NCBI GenBank assembly: GCA_017462915.1
Contig: JAFTQG010000049.1
Coordinates: 124,001 to 188,000, forward strand
Reading direction: 5' to 3'
DNA: 64,000 bases
DNA from: Prevotella sp.
Lineage (GTDB): Bacteria; Bacteroidota; Bacteroidia; Bacteroidales; Bacteroidaceae
This document shows, piece by piece, positions 9,490 through 18,361 of the stretch. Numbering within the stretch: the stretch's first letter is position 1; each line of letters opens with the position of its first letter. The notes beneath the pieces were generated by a model. It was not told the origin of the DNA. It did no database searches and worked only from the letters and a program-made list of their open reading frames with translations. The position numbers and the translations under genes were made by a program.

Positions 9490-9760
9490 GAGCATTTTTC
9501 ATCACATGTCACTGCTTTTACATTGATTCACAGTATTTTATCCAGCAAGCGGCAGTCCTCTTGCAACGGAAGCGCAGGGATGCAAAAACAGAAGGTGACC
9601 TTTTACACAGCAAAAGGTCACCTTCTATATGGCAAAACGTAACCTTTTGGCTCTCAAAAGGTCACCCTCAGGAAAACAGCAAGCCACTCCCACCAAAACA
9701 GGGAATGACATTGCGCATGAAATAAGCCACACTCTATATTCCCTTATCTATCTTCTGACA
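9490..9760. other. Convergent intergenic region holding repeat array 1
   Basis: No gene is supported between porT and the 5'-nucleotidase terminator. The stretch contains the 22-bp repeat array at 9590-9677 and otherwise AT-rich sequence. A short open frame here simply reads through the repeats in changing register. Confidence 0.5.
9590..9677. repeat. 22-bp palindromic tetrad array, copy 1
   Basis: Four units start at 9590, 9612, 9634 and 9656, an exact 22-bp pitch. The unit consensus over all four arrays is AAAAGGTSACCTTTT followed by about 5 variable bases and GC. Cores here are GGTGACC, GGTCACC, a degenerate CGTAACC and GGTCACC. Sister arrays are at 23450, 37084 and 54506. Confidence 0.85.
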
Positions 9761-9805
9761 AAACAAAATCAGGCGGCATCCGTCATATACGGATACCGCC
9801 TGATT
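9761..9805 (-). terminator. Terminator of the split 5'-nucleotidase operon
   Basis: Inverted repeat AATCAGGCGG...CCGCCTGATT, extended by ATCCGT/ACGGAT. On the minus strand it is followed by a T-rich TTTTGTTTTG. It lies just beyond the stop of the metallophosphatase gene. Confidence 0.75.
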
Positions 9806-9873
9806 GCTGTAAACGGCATTGTGGTCTTCCCACATGCCACCATCCATATCCTTGACGGACAGGAAAATAAATA

Positions 9874-10716
9874 TCATTTCTCCAGTTCAAGGACAATCTT
9901 GCCGACATATATTCCCGACTTTCCGTTCTGGTCGACAGGGACATCGCGGCCGTCAAGGTCCTTGACATACTCGAGTTCTGTGAAATAACTGTGGCTATGG
10001 CCTCCGAGGACAATATCTATGTCTCGTGAGCCTTTTATCATCCCTATATCGCCACGCTCGTCCCAACCGAGATGAGAGATACAGATGACTACATCACACT
10101 TCTTCTCCTTTTTCAGGAAAGTGCCCATCTTCAGGCCGCAGGCGACAGGGTCGTTGTAGACAACGCCCTCGCAGTTCTTTGCGAAGACAAGTCCCTCGAG
10201 CTTCGGGCAGAGGGCAAACATGCCTATTTTCAAGCCGTTACGCTTGATGATGGTATACGGCTTGATAAGTCCGTCAAGCTCCGTACCCTTGAAATCATAG
10301 TTGGAGCAGATAATCGGGAACTTCGCCATACGGGCATTGCGTGCCAGATTCTCAAGTCCGTAGTCCCACTCGTGGTTGCCTATCGTAGAGGCGTCACAGC
10401 CCATCTCGTTCATCAGCTTTATCTCCACGTCACCCATGAACAGGGTATAGTATGAAGAGCCCTGGGAGAAATCGCCCGAGTCGATATAGAGAAGCGAAGG
10501 GTCCTTCTTGCGCTCCTCGTTGATAAGCGTCATGCGTCGCAGGTATCCGCCGCGCCCAGCCACATTCTTGTCGGCAAGATTAGGGTTCAGCGGCAATATG
10601 CAGGAGTGCGTGTCGTTTGTGTGAAGTATAGTCAGCCGCTTCTGTGCATAGCACGGCAATACCGTGCAGACAATGATGCAGAAGACAGCAGCCTTGGTCT
10701 TTATGAAGCTAATCAT
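9874..10716 (-). CDS. 5'-nucleotidase/UshA-type metallophosphatase domain protein, exported
   Basis: A 280-residue protein with a signal peptide (to about residue 24, CYAQ) followed by the N-terminal metallophosphatase domain of the UshA/5'-nucleotidase family. The dimetal motifs are visible: LHTNDTHSC, YIDSGDFSQGSS, TIGNHEWDYG (usually NHEFD), CISHLGWDE and VLGGHSHSY. The second UshA domain, which binds the nucleoside, is missing. It is encoded by the gene immediately upstream in the operon, so the two probably act together in the periplasm on nucleotides or sugar nucleotides. The length shows this is a natural single-domain protein and not a truncated one. Confidence 0.85.
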   Translation of the reverse strand: MISFIKTKAAVFCIIVCTVLPCYAQKRLTILHTNDTHSCILPLNPNLADKNVAGRGGYLRRMTLINEERKKDPSLLYIDSGDFSQGSSYYTLFMGDVEIKLMNEMGCDASTIGNHEWDYGLENLARNARMAKFPIICSNYDFKGTELDGLIKPYTIIKRNGLKIGMFALCPKLEGLVFAKNCEGVVYNDPVACGLKMGTFLKKEKKCDVVICISHLGWDERGDIGMIKGSRDIDIVLGGHSHSYFTELEYVKDLDGRDVPVDQNGKSGIYVGKIVLELEK

Positions 10717-10825
10717 GTTTTTACGCTTTTGTTTTGTTTACGTTGTATTTCATTCAGCCTCCACAGCCTATGGCAATACCGTGTCGGACACGTGCCACAG
10801 GCATGGCGGCATGACGGAGATGCTG

Positions 10826-11578
10826 TCACTTCAGCACCAGGCGCCCCTCTATCTCCGCGTCGATAATCTCTCCAGCCTTGCTCTTCTCGAGGAAATATTC
10901 CACTATGAACTCCCGTGTGCGGGCATGTTCATCCTTAGGGAACTTCATGTCAGAGCCCTTGGTCAGCTCAAGGAATCCGTCATTGCCCATGGCAAGATAA
11001 TCGAGCGTGACGATGCGGTAGACGCGGTTAGGGTCTATCGGTTCGCCGTTCAAGGTGACAGATTCTACCTTCCTGTCCTTTATTACAAGGGTTATTCCCT
11101 TCGACAGTCCGCATCCGTTGCTCTTCGCAATCTGGTCAAAGAGGATATTCATCTGGGTGCCTGTCAGGGATATGAAGGATATATAGTTCTCAAAAGGAGC
11201 GACATCGTTGACATCTCCGAATGTCACATCTCCGGCAGGAAGTGCCGCACGGATACCTCCCATGTTGTATATGCCGAGGTCTGGATTCTCGCCATAACGC
11301 CGTCCCTGCCATACCATGATGTCGGCAAGAAGATTGGAAAGCTCGCTTTCCGGATTATGCGCCGCCATATACTTGGCGACCTTGCCAACGACCGGCGACA
11401 TGATGGAATCCACAACGTGCTTGTAGGGCGCAAGAACCTCCATGCCACGGGCATCCGCCACGAAGGTGCTGTCGATGAGAATGCGCTCCCTCGTGACATT
11501 GGCGACATGGTATTTCTGTGCAAAAGCGGAAATGGCAGTCGTCAAGAAGACGACTGCCATAACAATATATTTCTTCAT
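10826..11578 (-). CDS. 5'-nucleotidase C-terminal domain protein, exported
   Basis: A 250-residue protein with a signal peptide (residues 1-21, AISAFAQ), then only the substrate-binding C-terminal domain of UshA-type 5'-nucleotidases. Recognisable stretches are LGIYNMGGIRAALPAGDVTF, VNDVAPFENYISF and the base-stacking region TLDYLAMGNDGF. It lies 109 bp upstream of the separate catalytic-domain gene. In transcription order the C-terminal domain therefore comes first, the reverse of the fused enzyme. It starts 9 bp after the aldolase stop, so aldolase and the split nucleotidase may be cotranscribed. Confidence 0.85.
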   Translation of the reverse strand: MKKYIVMAVVFLTTAISAFAQKYHVANVTRERILIDSTFVADARGMEVLAPYKHVVDSIMSPVVGKVAKYMAAHNPESELSNLLADIMVWQGRRYGENPDLGIYNMGGIRAALPAGDVTFGDVNDVAPFENYISFISLTGTQMNILFDQIAKSNGCGLSKGITLVIKDRKVESVTLNGEPIDPNRVYRIVTLDYLAMGNDGFLELTKGSDMKFPKDEHARTREFIVEYFLEKSKAGEIIDAEIEGRLVLK

Positions 11579-11587
11579 TTGTAGAAT

Positions 11588-12586
11588 TTAGAGTTTATCG
11601 TTAGAGCCGAGCACGTCAACAATCTTGTGGATATACATGTCCTTCATTGCTGTACGGGCCGGTGTAAGATACTGACGTGGGTCGAAATGACTTGGGTTCT
11701 CAGCAAGATACTTGCGGATAGCCGCTGTCATTGCAAGACGTGAGTCAGAGTCGATATTGATCTTGCATACGGCAGACTTGGAAGCCTCGCGGAGCTGCTC
11801 CTCAGGAATACCTACAGCGTCAGGGAGCTTGCCGCCGAACGCGTTGATTGTGTCAACACAGTCCTGTGGCACGGAAGAAGAGCCGTGAAGCACGATTGGG
11901 AAGCCAGGGAGCTTCTCCTCTATCTCGTGGAGGACATTGAAAGCGAGCGGAGGAGGAACGAGCTTGCCTGTCTTAGGGTCGCGTGTGCACTGCTCCGGTG
12001 TGAACTTGTATGCACCGTGTGATGTACCGATGGAGATGGCAAGAGAGTCACAGCCTGTACGTGTGGCAAAGTCAATGACCTCCTCAGGCTTTGTATAGTG
12101 AGACTCCTCAGCGACAACTTCGTCCTCTACGCCGGCGAGGACACCGAGCTCTGCCTCTACAGTGACGTCAAACTGATGTGCATATTCAACGACTTTCTTC
12201 GTGAGGGCGATATTTTCCTCGTAAGGAAGAGAAGAGCCGTCGATCATTACTGAAGAGAATCCCATATCTATGCAAGACTTGCAGGTCTCGAAAGAGTCAC
12301 CGTGGTCAAGGTGGAGAACTATCTCAGGATTAGGGCAACCCAGCTCTTTTGCATACTCGACAGCACCCTCGGCCATGTAGCGGAGGATTGTAGGATTTGC
12401 ATAATTGCGTGCACCGCGTGATACCTGCATGATGACAGGGGACTTTGTCTCAACTGCAGCCATAACGATAGCCTGCATCTGCTCCATTGTATTGAAGTTA
12501 AACGCTGGAATGGCATAGCCGCCAGCAACAGCCTTCTTGAACATCTCACGAGTGTTCACGAGACCAAGGTCTTTGTAATTTACCAT
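11588..12586 (-). CDS. fba: Class II fructose-1,6-bisphosphate aldolase
   Basis: A zinc-dependent aldolase that splits fructose 1,6-bisphosphate to dihydroxyacetone phosphate and glyceraldehyde 3-phosphate. Family features in the 332-residue sequence are AIPAFNFNTMEQMQAI at the start, HLDHGDSFETC (zinc-binding His and catalytic Asp), the IGTSHGAYKF segment and HGSSSVPQDCV, which carries a further zinc His. The length and the FDPRQYLTPARTAM tail fit the type found in Bacteroidetes. A strong promoter precedes it. Confidence 0.95.
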   Translation of the reverse strand: MVNYKDLGLVNTREMFKKAVAGGYAIPAFNFNTMEQMQAIVMAAVETKSPVIMQVSRGARNYANPTILRYMAEGAVEYAKELGCPNPEIVLHLDHGDSFETCKSCIDMGFSSVMIDGSSLPYEENIALTKKVVEYAHQFDVTVEAELGVLAGVEDEVVAEESHYTKPEEVIDFATRTGCDSLAISIGTSHGAYKFTPEQCTRDPKTGKLVPPPLAFNVLHEIEEKLPGFPIVLHGSSSVPQDCVDTINAFGGKLPDAVGIPEEQLREASKSAVCKINIDSDSRLAMTAAIRKYLAENPSHFDPRQYLTPARTAMKDMYIHKIVDVLGSNDKL

Positions 12587-12645
12587 AGTTTTGATTTGTT
12601 TTTATATAGTTGGATGATTTTATACGGTACTGATTTTTAATACCG

Positions 12646-12677
12646 CAAAGTTAAGAAAATTCTCAATAAGTACCAAA
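12646..12677 (-). promoter_or_regulatory. Promoter of the aldolase gene
   Basis: Minus strand: TTTGG (12677-12673), 19 nt, TAACTTTG (12653-12646). The match to the Bacteroidetes consensus and spacing is exact. Confidence 0.75.
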
Positions 12678-12723
12678 AAGTTTGCCAGTTTTTTTGCCAT
12701 TTCAAAGAAAAATAGTATAGATA

Positions 12724-12755
12724 TTTGGCTAATTCGGTTTTTTTTTGTTATTTTG
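12724..12755 (+). promoter_or_regulatory. Promoter of the malic enzyme gene
   Basis: Plus strand: TTTGG (12724-12728), 19 nt, then TTATTTTG (12748-12755). The second base of the downstream box is T and not A. It lies about 65 bases before the start codon and is divergent from the aldolase promoter. Confidence 0.65.
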
Positions 12756-12819
12756 CATCAAGTTTTTTATATTCAAAACCTCACGCACGATAACTGAACT
12801 TTTTAATATATAGATTATT

Positions 12820-15102
12820 ATGGTGAAAATTACTAAAGAAGCCGCTCTCGAATACCACGAGACCGGCCGACCTGGCAAGATTGAGGTTGTGCCAACCAAA
12901 CCTTACCGAACACAAACAGACCTTTCACTGGCTTATTCGCCCGGTGTAGCCTACCCCTGCCTGGAAATCCAAGAGAATCCCGATGCAGCCTACAAGTATA
13001 CAGACAAAGGTAACCTTGTTGCCGTCATATCCAACGGTACCGCAGTCCTCGGACTGGGCGACATCGGCGCGATGTCCGGCAAACCGGTAATGGAGGGTAA
13101 AGGACTTCTTTTCAAGATATACGGCGGTGTCGATGTCTTTGACATTGAAGTGAACGAGAAAGACCCTGAGAAATTCTGCGAGGCTGTAGAGAAGATTGCG
13201 CCTACATTCGGCGGTATCAACCTCGAGGATATCAAGGCGCCTGAATGCTTCTATATAGAGGAACGCCTGAAGAAGTCGCTCGACATCCCTGTCATGCACG
13301 ACGACCAGCACGGCACGGCCATCATCTCTTCTGCCGGACTCCTCAATGCGCTTGAGGTGGCAGGAAAGAAGATTGAGGATGTAAAGATTGTCGTCAGCGG
13401 TGCAGGCGCAGCAGCCATCATGTGCACAAAGCTTTATGTGGCTCTCGGCGCAAGACTCGAGAATATCCTTATGCTCGACTCCAAGGGTGTGATAACAAGC
13501 GACAGACCTAACCTCACGGAGCAGAAGAAGTTCTTCGCGACAGAACGCCGTGACGCACATACTCTCGAGGAGGCCATGAATGGCGCAGACGTGTTCCTCG
13601 GTCTCTCGAAGGGCAATGTCGTCAGCCAGGACATGATACGCTCCATGGCAAAGAATCCTATCGTATTCGCCTGCGCAAACCCTGTTCCGGAGATTTCATA
13701 CGAGGACGCCATGGCTGCACGTCCGGATGTCCTCATGTCAACAGGACGTTCCGACTATCCTAACCAGATAAACAATGTCATCGGATTCCCTTACATCTTC
13801 CGCGGCGCACTGGACGTAAACGCCTCTGCCATAAACGAGGAGATGAAGATTGCGGCAGTACATGCCATCGCCGACCTTGCAAAACAGCCTGTGCCAGACG
13901 TAGTGAACCAAGTATATAAGGTGAACAATCTCACGTTCGGCCCTGACTATTTCATACCGAAACCTGTAGATCCACGCCTCATCACTGAGGTATCCGCCGC
14001 TGTGGCGAAAGCCGCTATGGACTCTGGTGTGGCACGCACGCCGATTACCGACTGGGAAGCATACAAGCGTAACCTCCGCCGCAAGATGGGACAGGAGACG
14101 AATGTGACGCAGTCTCTGTACGAGACAGCCCGCAAGCACCCTCAGAGAGTGGTATTCGCGGAAGGACTTCACCCTACAATGATTAAGGCTGCCGTGCAGG
14201 CAAAGCAAGAGGGTCTCTGCCAGCCTATCCTGCTCGGCAACGACGAGATGATAGCAAAGAAAGCCGCAGAGCTTGACCTCGACCTTACAGGAGTCGAGAT
14301 TGTCAACCTCCGTCATGACAACGAGATGGGCCGCCGTGAAAGGTATGCGCAGATACTTGCCGAGAAATGCTGCCGCGAAGGATATAACTTCGAGGAGGCT
14401 AACGACAAGATGTTCGAGCGCAACTACTTCGGCATGATGATGGTTGAGACAGGAGAAGCGGACGCATTCATCACTGGTGTCTACACAAAATTCTCCAATA
14501 CCATCAAGGTTGCCAAGGAGGTCATCGGCATACGTGACCATTACAAGCATTTCGGCACGATGCATATTGTCAATTCAAAGCGCGGTACATACTATATCGC
14601 CGACACTCTCATAAACCGTAATCCTGACAAGGAGACACTGAAAGACATCGCTCGCCTTACAGCAGACTCCATACGATTCTTCAACGACGAGCCTAAGATG
14701 GCGATGATTTCCTACTCTAACTTCGGTGTCGACAAGGACGGCAGCCCACGGCTCATGCATGATGTCGTCGCAGAACTGCAGGCAGAATACCCTGACCTGA
14801 AGATTGACGGCGAGATGTCTATAGACCTTGCCCTCGACCATGAGCGCAGAGACAAGAAATATCCGTTCCTCCGTCTGCACAATGAAGTGGTGAACTCCAT
14901 GATATTCACAAACCTCTCCGCAGCAAACTCTGCATACAAGCTCATCAAGGGCTTCTCTCCAGAGACCGAGGTGATAGGCCCTATACAGATGGGTCTGAAG
15001 AAGCCTATCCACTTCACTGACTTCGACTCCAGCGTACGTGACGTGGTGAACATCGTGGCGGTAGCTGTCATCGACGCTTATGTGAACAAGATAAAGCAGT
15101 AA
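12820..15102 (+). CDS. maeB: NADP-dependent malic enzyme with phosphotransacetylase-like C-terminal domain
   Basis: The 760-residue protein has an N-terminal malic enzyme (about 1-425) and a C-terminal phosphate acetyl/butyryltransferase-like domain (about 430-760), the MaeB architecture. Malic-enzyme motifs include [47 protein letters not shown] and the dinucleotide-binding [15 protein letters not shown]. It converts malate to pyruvate and CO2, giving NADPH. In MaeB proteins the C-terminal domain is thought to sense acetyl-CoA and not to catalyse transfer. Codon use is like that of its neighbours. It stands alone with its own promoter. Confidence 0.95.
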   Translation: MVKITKEAALEYHETGRPGKIEVVPTKPYRTQTDLSLAYSPGVAYPCLEIQENPDAAYKYTDKGNLVAVISNGTAVLGLGDIGAMSGKPVMEGKGLLFKIYGGVDVFDIEVNEKDPEKFCEAVEKIAPTFGGINLEDIKAPECFYIEERLKKSLDIPVMHDDQHGTAIISSAGLLNALEVAGKKIEDVKIVVSGAGAAAIMCTKLYVALGARLENILMLDSKGVITSDRPNLTEQKKFFATERRDAHTLEEAMNGADVFLGLSKGNVVSQDMIRSMAKNPIVFACANPVPEISYEDAMAARPDVLMSTGRSDYPNQINNVIGFPYIFRGALDVNASAINEEMKIAAVHAIADLAKQPVPDVVNQVYKVNNLTFGPDYFIPKPVDPRLITEVSAAVAKAAMDSGVARTPITDWEAYKRNLRRKMGQETNVTQSLYETARKHPQRVVFAEGLHPTMIKAAVQAKQEGLCQPILLGNDEMIAKKAAELDLDLTGVEIVNLRHDNEMGRRERYAQILAEKCCREGYNFEEANDKMFERNYFGMMMVETGEADAFITGVYTKFSNTIKVAKEVIGIRDHYKHFGTMHIVNSKRGTYYIADTLINRNPDKETLKDIARLTADSIRFFNDEPKMAMISYSNFGVDKDGSPRLMHDVVAELQAEYPDLKIDGEMSIDLALDHERRDKKYPFLRLHNEVVNSMIFTNLSAANSAYKLIKGFSPETEVIGPIQMGLKKPIHFTDFDSSVRDVVNIVAVAVIDAYVNKIKQ

Positions 15103-15190
15103 AGCTCACATTCCGGATATACAGGTTACAACCCAAACCTTCCTTGCCTCGTCATACAGGCATGTAGATATTCTGGAACAGATATTCAAT

Positions 15191-15229
15191 ACAATGCCCT
15201 GTATCGTATCAACCGATACAGGGCATTGT
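15191..15229 (+). terminator. Hairpin downstream of maeB
   Basis: A perfect 16-bp inverted repeat (ACAATGCCCTGTATCG and its complement) with a 7-base loop, 90 bases after the maeB stop. There is no T-tract, so intrinsic termination is uncertain. mRNA 3'-end stabilisation is possible. Confidence 0.55.
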
Positions 15230-15538
15230 CATATCCATGCACCAAAGGACTCGGAAATGAACAATATTCGTCTGCATTTTGTACAAATCAAAGACTATAA
15301 GACCACAATATGTATACTTGTCTCCTGTTGCAAAATGTAAGAAATCATCACCATTATTATATATATGTGTCACAAAAATGACACATAATCACTAAAAACA
15401 CGATAAAATACACATAGTGACAAAGACACCAAAGATAGTCAAAAACATGCAAAAGTGTTATATTTACACTATAAATCGAAATACCTGCTTGACCCTTATC
15501 AAAAATAATGATTTTTTGAATAAAAAACAATACGAATA

Positions 15539-15570
15539 TTTTGCCATATCCGAGAACAGTCGTACCTTTG
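15539..15570 (+). promoter_or_regulatory. Promoter of candidate small RNA
   Basis: TTTTG (15539-15543), exactly 19 nt, TACCTTTG (15563-15570). No protein gene follows within the transcript, only structured sequence ending in a terminator. Confidence 0.75.
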
Positions 15571-15576
15571 CATCGT

Positions 15577-15870
15577 CAAAAGGAACAAAGACGTAAAGAC
15601 ACGCTGAAGTCCGGATGACAGCAGGAACTGAAACACAGTCCTGAACACAGAAAAGAATTTAGTTTTTCATAGATAGTATATAGTTAGGTTTTAGTTATTA
15701 GGTAAAAGTTAGTTAGTTTAGATTGTATTAGATTTTTAAGAGTAAAAAGATTTGTTGTTAATTCAGGTAACACCGACCGGCCGTGAGGCCAGTCATCTTT
15801 TAGAAAAGTTTAGAAATCAATACAAACAAGAGGTGCAGACATTGGGAAATGTCCGCACCTCTTTGCTTTT
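15577..15870 (+). ncRNA. Candidate small RNA of about 290 nt
   Basis: A strong promoter is followed by about 290 bases and an excellent terminator, with no convincing reading frame. Two compact hairpins are visible. At 15775-15794 a stem GACCGGCC/GGCCAGTC is closed by a GTGA tetraloop (GNRA type). At 15830-15861 lies the terminator stem. The middle (15660-15745) is AT-rich stuttering sequence. An ATG at 15616 gives only 9 codons. I do not recognise tmRNA, RNase P or SRP RNA signatures. A 6S-like or regulatory RNA is possible. Confidence 0.5.
15830..15870 (+). terminator. Intrinsic terminator of candidate small RNA
   Basis: A 14-bp stem (GAGGTGCAGACATT with AATGTCCGCACCTC, one G-A opposition) and a GGGA loop, followed by TTTGCTTTT. 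Confidence 0.75.
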
Positions 15871-15936
15871 ATACGGATTTTCGGATGGCGATATGTCAAG
15901 TGCCTATACCATACGGGAGGCAGCAGACTCATGGCG

Positions 15937-16008
15937 GCTCAGCCGATAAATATGGGCTCACCCGATAAATATAGGGGATTAAGCATATATCAGCTCAGCC
16001 GATAAATA
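15937..16008. repeat. Three copies of a 16-bp GCTCAsCCGATAAATA repeat
   Basis: Copies at 15937-15952, 15956-15971 and 15993-16008 differ only at one base (G or C). Spacings are 19 and 37 bp. No gene is associated. The rest of 15103-16234 holds no supported CDS. Confidence 0.7.
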
Positions 16009-16179
16009 CAGTATATCCAAGAAACATAAGAATATGCTATGGGAAAAGGCATCTACAGGATTCACATAAGATATGGAACTCTGTAAACGCCCTTTGGAAC
16101 ATATAACCCAATTCAAAACATTCTGTCACACGATATGTCACAGACTTTACAACTATGCATGAGATTTCCTACAAGCCTC

Positions 16180-16225
16180 CTTGACGGTATCCGATAACAC
16201 TGTATCATCCAACGTCAAGGAAAGC
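16180..16225 (-). terminator. Hairpin at the 3' end of the lipoprotein gene
   Basis: The inverted repeat TCCTTGACG ... CGTCAAGGA, separated by about 25 bases, lies 10-50 bases beyond the stop of the minus-strand lipoprotein gene. No clear T-tract follows, so this is a weak call. Confidence 0.4.
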
Positions 16226-16234
16226 ATACGGGAC

Positions 16235-17092
16235 TTAGTCGGTCTGCACAACGAGATAGTTGCTGAGCTCCCAAAACTGTTGCGGTTTTGTTATGCGCAA
16301 CACTTTCTGTCCGTTATTGTCCACCAGTTCATAAGAGCTGGCAGGATGATTTGTCAGCAGCTTTGCCTTCTTTGATTTCAGATTGATTGTGCCGAGAGTC
16401 CTCTTGTCGCTGATGACAAAGACATTCTGGTCGAAGTCGCTCTTCATGAGTTTGGACTTGCGGAGGAATCCGGTTTCAATGACCTTATGCTTCTTCAGGT
16501 TGGCCTTTGTCTCTACAGCATAATAGCATGTGTTAAGCTCATTCTCAAGCTGCCGTGATGCCTTCTGTGCCGCTTCCTTCTCCGTGGTGACATTGGCAAC
16601 AGTAGTATTGAGTGAATCCACAGAATGATGCAACTGTCCTATGCGCTCCTTGGCGGCGGTAAGCTGTGTACGAAGGTCGTCAATCTCTGTCGCCTGAGCA
16701 TCAATCTGTGCACGGAGAGCCCCGATGGTCGTCTGTAGCTCCTTGTTGAAGAGTGTCGACTCCTTCAGCTTTGCCTCAAGTTTCTCAAGCTGCTCCCTTC
16801 TCTCCTGCAGAGTCTTCTGTATGGTCTCCATGTCAGCAAGCAACTGTGCACGCTGTGACTTGTTCTCGCCGGACTTTGAGAGTGTAAGTATATTCTCTAT
16901 ATGCTTTATCTGCTCCATTCCCGATGATACTTCACTGACAAGGCTCAAGAGCTGGTCGCGCTCGGAAACGGCCTCTGCAAGTTCCTGCTTTGAGGCTTCC
17001 ATAAGACTTTGCTGCTCCTTGGACTGTTTGTCATTGCCACAGGCGCAAAGAAGAGCCAGTGCAACGCATGATGTGATGATTTGCTTTTTCAT
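16235..17092 (-). CDS. Coiled-coil lipoprotein of unknown function
   Basis: I place the start at the ATG at 17092, because it yields a perfect lipoprotein signal (MKKQIITSCVALALLCACG, lipobox Cys at residue 18) and lies downstream of the promoter. An ATG 36 bases earlier would spoil the signal. Mature residues about 20-190 are a long heptad-like Glu/Lys/Leu/Gln-rich coiled coil. A globular C-terminal part of about 85 residues (FLRKSKLMKSDFDQNVFV, ... VDNNGQKVLRITKPQQFW) follows. It probably sits at the inner or outer membrane facing the periplasm. It is divergent from the LytS-type kinase gene. The family is not recognised. Confidence 0.75.
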   Translation of the reverse strand: MKKQIITSCVALALLCACGNDKQSKEQQSLMEASKQELAEAVSERDQLLSLVSEVSSGMEQIKHIENILTLSKSGENKSQRAQLLADMETIQKTLQERREQLEKLEAKLKESTLFNKELQTTIGALRAQIDAQATEIDDLRTQLTAAKERIGQLHHSVDSLNTTVANVTTEKEAAQKASRQLENELNTCYYAVETKANLKKHKVIETGFLRKSKLMKSDFDQNVFVISDKRTLGTINLKSKKAKLLTNHPASSYELVDNNGQKVLRITKPQQFWELSNYLVVQTD

Positions 17093-17125
17093 ATCGTTTT
17101 CTCCTGTTTGGTTAGTAACTGTCCG

Positions 17126-17157
17126 CAAAATTATGACTTATTATTGGATATTCAAAA
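17126..17157 (-). promoter_or_regulatory. Promoter of the coiled-coil lipoprotein gene
   Basis: Minus strand: TTTTG (17157-17153), 19 nt, TAATTTTG (17133-17126). Its position supports the start codon at 17092, giving a leader of about 25-30 nt. Confidence 0.7.
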
Positions 17158-17206
17158 TATGTGTCAATATCTGACATGAATGTGTCAACGAATGGGCTTG
17201 AAGAAA

Positions 17207-17238
17207 TTTGCCGACACCATATTTTTTTACTGACTTTG
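17207..17238 (+). promoter_or_regulatory. Promoter overlapping the start of the sensor kinase gene
   Basis: TTTGC (17207-17211), 19 nt, TGACTTTG (17231-17238). The box ends only four bases before the ATG at 17243, so transcripts would start at or next to the start codon. Confidence 0.5.
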
Positions 17239-17242
17239 CACT

Positions 17243-18271
17243 ATGAAATTCTTAGTACAACGAACAACCCTCGTCTTCGACCTGTTTTTCTGTCTCGTGT
17301 TCGTGCCGCTCATCATCATTCTTGGACCGGCACGCTACTGGCTTACACGCTGGACATTCTTTTTCTTCCTCGTATGCGCGTACCTTTACCTATGCTATTT
17401 CATCATAAAACATCTTGATTTCCCGAAACTCATGATTGCAAGGAAGTACAAGAAGATAGGAATAGCCATCCTGCTCTTCATCTGCTCCAACTGCCTTCTG
17501 TCACATTTTCCCTTGCCCGACGTGGAGTTTATCACGCCGGCAATGACAGAATACCAGACGAGCGTCCGCAACCAGAGCATAGAACTGAGCATGTGGCTTA
17601 TGTTCTCCCTTGTCATAGGCTATTCGCTCACCGTCTCCTTTGTCAATGCACTCTATGAACAACTGCTGCTGAAGAAGCAGATAGAGAATCAGAAGAACAA
17701 GGCCGAGATGGCAATGTTCAAGGCGCAGATAAGTCCGCATTTCCTCTTCAACACCCTCAATTCCCTGTATTCCCTCGTGATAGGTACGTCGCAAAAGGCA
17801 GAAGACGCATTCATCAAATTCACGGAGATACTGAGATACACGTATGTCACCATAGAAAACGAGTCTGTAGCCCTGAAAGACGAAGTAGCATACATACAGA
17901 ACTACATAGACCTGCAGGCACTGCGCCTCAACAGGCACACTACCGTATACTGGACACATGACATCGATGACGACAGCGTGATGGTTCCTCCGATGATACT
18001 CCTCACATTCGTCGAGAATGCCTTCAAATACGGCACATCGACAAGCAGGGACTGCTCCATCATCATAAACCTGACACTAAAAGACGGTGTCCTCGCCTTC
18101 GAGACGCAAAACGGTGTCATGAAACATGCCGACGAATTCCGCCGCGACCTACCTGTAGGCATGGAAAACTGCCGTGCTCGCCTCGAAGCCCTGTTCCCTG
18201 ACAGACATACTCTCGACATATCCGAAGCCGACAACAAGTTCAAGGTTTCATTGACAATACAGCTTTTCTGA
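17243..18271 (+). CDS. LytS-type sensor histidine kinase
   Basis: A 342-residue membrane kinase. About four transmembrane helices occupy residues 10-140 with no large extracellular domain. The His_kinase region follows, with phospho-acceptor His166 in AQISPHFLFNTLNSLYSL. The ATP-binding N-box is LLTFVENAFKYG, and the C-terminal GMENCRARLEALFP is typical of this family. It would phosphorylate the LytTR regulator encoded 90 bp downstream. The signal sensed is unknown. No start codon other than 17243 fits the membrane topology. Confidence 0.9.
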   Translation: MKFLVQRTTLVFDLFFCLVFVPLIIILGPARYWLTRWTFFFFLVCAYLYLCYFIIKHLDFPKLMIARKYKKIGIAILLFICSNCLLSHFPLPDVEFITPAMTEYQTSVRNQSIELSMWLMFSLVIGYSLTVSFVNALYEQLLLKKQIENQKNKAEMAMFKAQISPHFLFNTLNSLYSLVIGTSQKAEDAFIKFTEILRYTYVTIENESVALKDEVAYIQNYIDLQALRLNRHTTVYWTHDIDDDSVMVPPMILLTFVENAFKYGTSTSRDCSIIINLTLKDGVLAFETQNGVMKHADEFRRDLPVGMENCRARLEALFPDRHTLDISEADNKFKVSLTIQLF

Positions 18272-18361
18272 CAATCCATTACCTTGACGGGCAGGAGAAA
18301 CTGGAGAAACAGTCCTTCGTCTGACAAACAACATTAAAACAACATACAACATCACACGACC

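Noticed and set aside
9590-9677. Repeat arrays as CRISPR arrays
   Set aside because: The unit is only 22 bp with about 5 variable bases, there are always four units, and no cas gene is in the window.
9629-9988. A 119-codon plus-strand frame across repeat array 1
   Set aside because: It reads through repeats in shifting register and into the antisense of the metallophosphatase gene.
15752-15949. A 65-codon frame over the candidate small RNA terminator
   Set aside because: It begins at a weak TTG and runs through the terminator stem; the stems and promoter fit an RNA better.
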